Source: Clostridium_AT radicumherbarum
Lineage (GTDB): Bacteria > Bacillota > Clostridia > Clostridiales > Clostridiaceae
Reading direction: 5' to 3'
Assembly: GCF_045310525.1 (NCBI RefSeq)
Contig: NZ_JBJHZY010000001.1
Location: forward strand, 1,054,001 to 1,118,000
DNA: 64,000 nt
In this document: positions 63,536 to 64,000 of the stretch, in pieces
How the letters are laid out: every line of letters begins with the position of its first letter
Numbering within the stretch: the stretch's first letter is position 1
Position numbers and translations under genes: made by a program
Notes under the pieces: model-generated
The model's database searches: none
Told to the model about the DNA's origin: nothing
The model's input: only the letters and a program-made list of their open reading frames with translations

Positions 63536-64000
63536 ATGTCTCTTGTTAACAAGCTATTTAACAGTGACTTAAAAGTTGTAAATTTAGGACTTGAGTCCTT
63601 TTGCAAGGATTTAAAGGAGCAGCATGTAGATTGTGTTCATGTAAATTGGAGACCGCCAAGTGCAGCAAGTAAATTACTAGGAAAGCTTGAAGAGGAAAAC
63701 TTAAAAGAGAAAATAGAAAATGCAAATAGAGAAGCAGTAAACAGATTACTAGAGGCTCAGCCGGTTATTTTAGGTGTAGGCACAGCAGGTACTGATATAC
63801 CAGGCATGACAAAGAAAACAATCCTTCATGCAGGACCTCCAATAACTTGGGATAGAATGAGCGAGCCGCTAAAAGGGGCAATTGTAGGCGGCCTTATTTA
63901 CGAGGGGTTAGCCTCTAATGAAGAAGAGGCAAGAGTCTTAGCTGCTTCAGGAGAAATAATTTTTGACCCCTGCCATCATCACAGCACTGTAGGACCTATG
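63536..64000 (+). CDS. allG: DUF1116 protein, AllG-like (partial, runs off right edge)
   Basis: The first 155 residues are visible: NKLFNSDLKVVNLGLESFC, HVNWRPPSAASKLL, PVILGVGTAGTDIPGM, LHAGPPITWDRMSEPLKGAI and DPCHHHSTVGPM, all typical of DUF1116 (YlbE/YahG). AAAGGAGGTG precedes the ATG. It follows fdrA by 22 bases. The C-terminal part lies outside the window. Confidence 0.88.
   Translation, partial: MSLVNKLFNSDLKVVNLGLESFCKDLKEQHVDCVHVNWRPPSAASKLLGKLEEENLKEKIENANREAVNRLLEAQPVILGVGTAGTDIPGMTKKTILHAGPPITWDRMSEPLKGAIVGGLIYEGLASNEEEARVLAASGEIIFDPCHHHSTVGPM

Noticed and set aside
1..64000. Mobile elements, prophage, CRISPR arrays, tRNA or rRNA genes
   Set aside because: No transposase, integrase, regularly spaced repeats or tRNA-like cloverleaf was seen in reading both strands.

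Overview
The window is AT-rich DNA from a Clostridium-like Firmicute, inferred from base composition, strong purine-rich ribosome binding sites, the FMN riboswitch/RibU pair, the CpsC/CpsD-type capsule tyrosine kinase pair, an ABC-F resistance gene and a probable UGA-encoded selenoprotein. It reads as a chromosomal segment. I found no rRNA, tRNA, CRISPR array, insertion sequence or prophage.

Layout. 1-4.8 kb: a sirtuin cut by the window edge, a lipoprotein, a gene remnant, and an ABC-F ribosome-protection gene behind a ~300-nt leader with a perfect sigma-A promoter and an attenuator-like hairpin. 3.9-10.7 kb: an AraC regulator divergent from a sugar ABC importer, a 54-aa membrane protein and a GH112 phosphorylase, forming a module for uptake and phosphorolysis of a beta-galactosyl disaccharide (galacto-N-biose/lacto-N-biose or galactosyl-rhamnose). 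10.9-18 kb: small zinc-ribbon proteins, a MalY/PatB aminotransferase, pseudouridine catabolism (psuK with an N-terminal winged helix, then psuG) and a CPA1 antiporter between two strong hairpins.

18-37.4 kb: a Wzx/Wzy-type exopolysaccharide locus of 17 co-directional genes. It holds an initiating sugar transferase, a nucleotide-sugar dehydrogenase, a heparinase II/III-like protein, two tandem PaaK/CapK-like adenylate-forming proteins, two different ATP-grasp proteins, five glycosyltransferases, a flippase, a polymerase, a CE4-like deacetylase-fold protein and the CpsC/CpsD regulators. The adenylating and ATP-grasp enzymes suggest that non-sugar groups decorate the polymer.

37.4-43.2 kb: a UvrC-like protein without the C-terminal nuclease, acetate kinase, then aspartase and malic enzyme. 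43.4-53 kb: a PRD regulator, an RDD protein, a lactose/cellobiose-class PTS, a GrdB-like protein, glycosylasparaginase, an M20 dipeptidase, CutC and a MupG/DUF871 protein. This set suggests catabolism of an amino-sugar glycopeptide or glycosyl-asparagine. An 18-bp palindrome upstream of the regulator recurs, imperfectly, upstream of the PTS genes.

53-64 kb: an ECF sigma/anti-sigma pair, a NIF3 protein, small membrane and GNAT proteins, a glutaredoxin-zinc ribbon fusion whose active site is UGA-Pro-His-Cys with a SECIS-like hairpin after the UGA, a TipA-class MerR regulator with a 19-bp promoter spacer, riboswitch-controlled RibU, and a PucR regulator divergent from allH-allF(fdrA)-allG (oxamate transcarbamylase, allantoin/purine nitrogen use). 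The last gene runs off the right edge.
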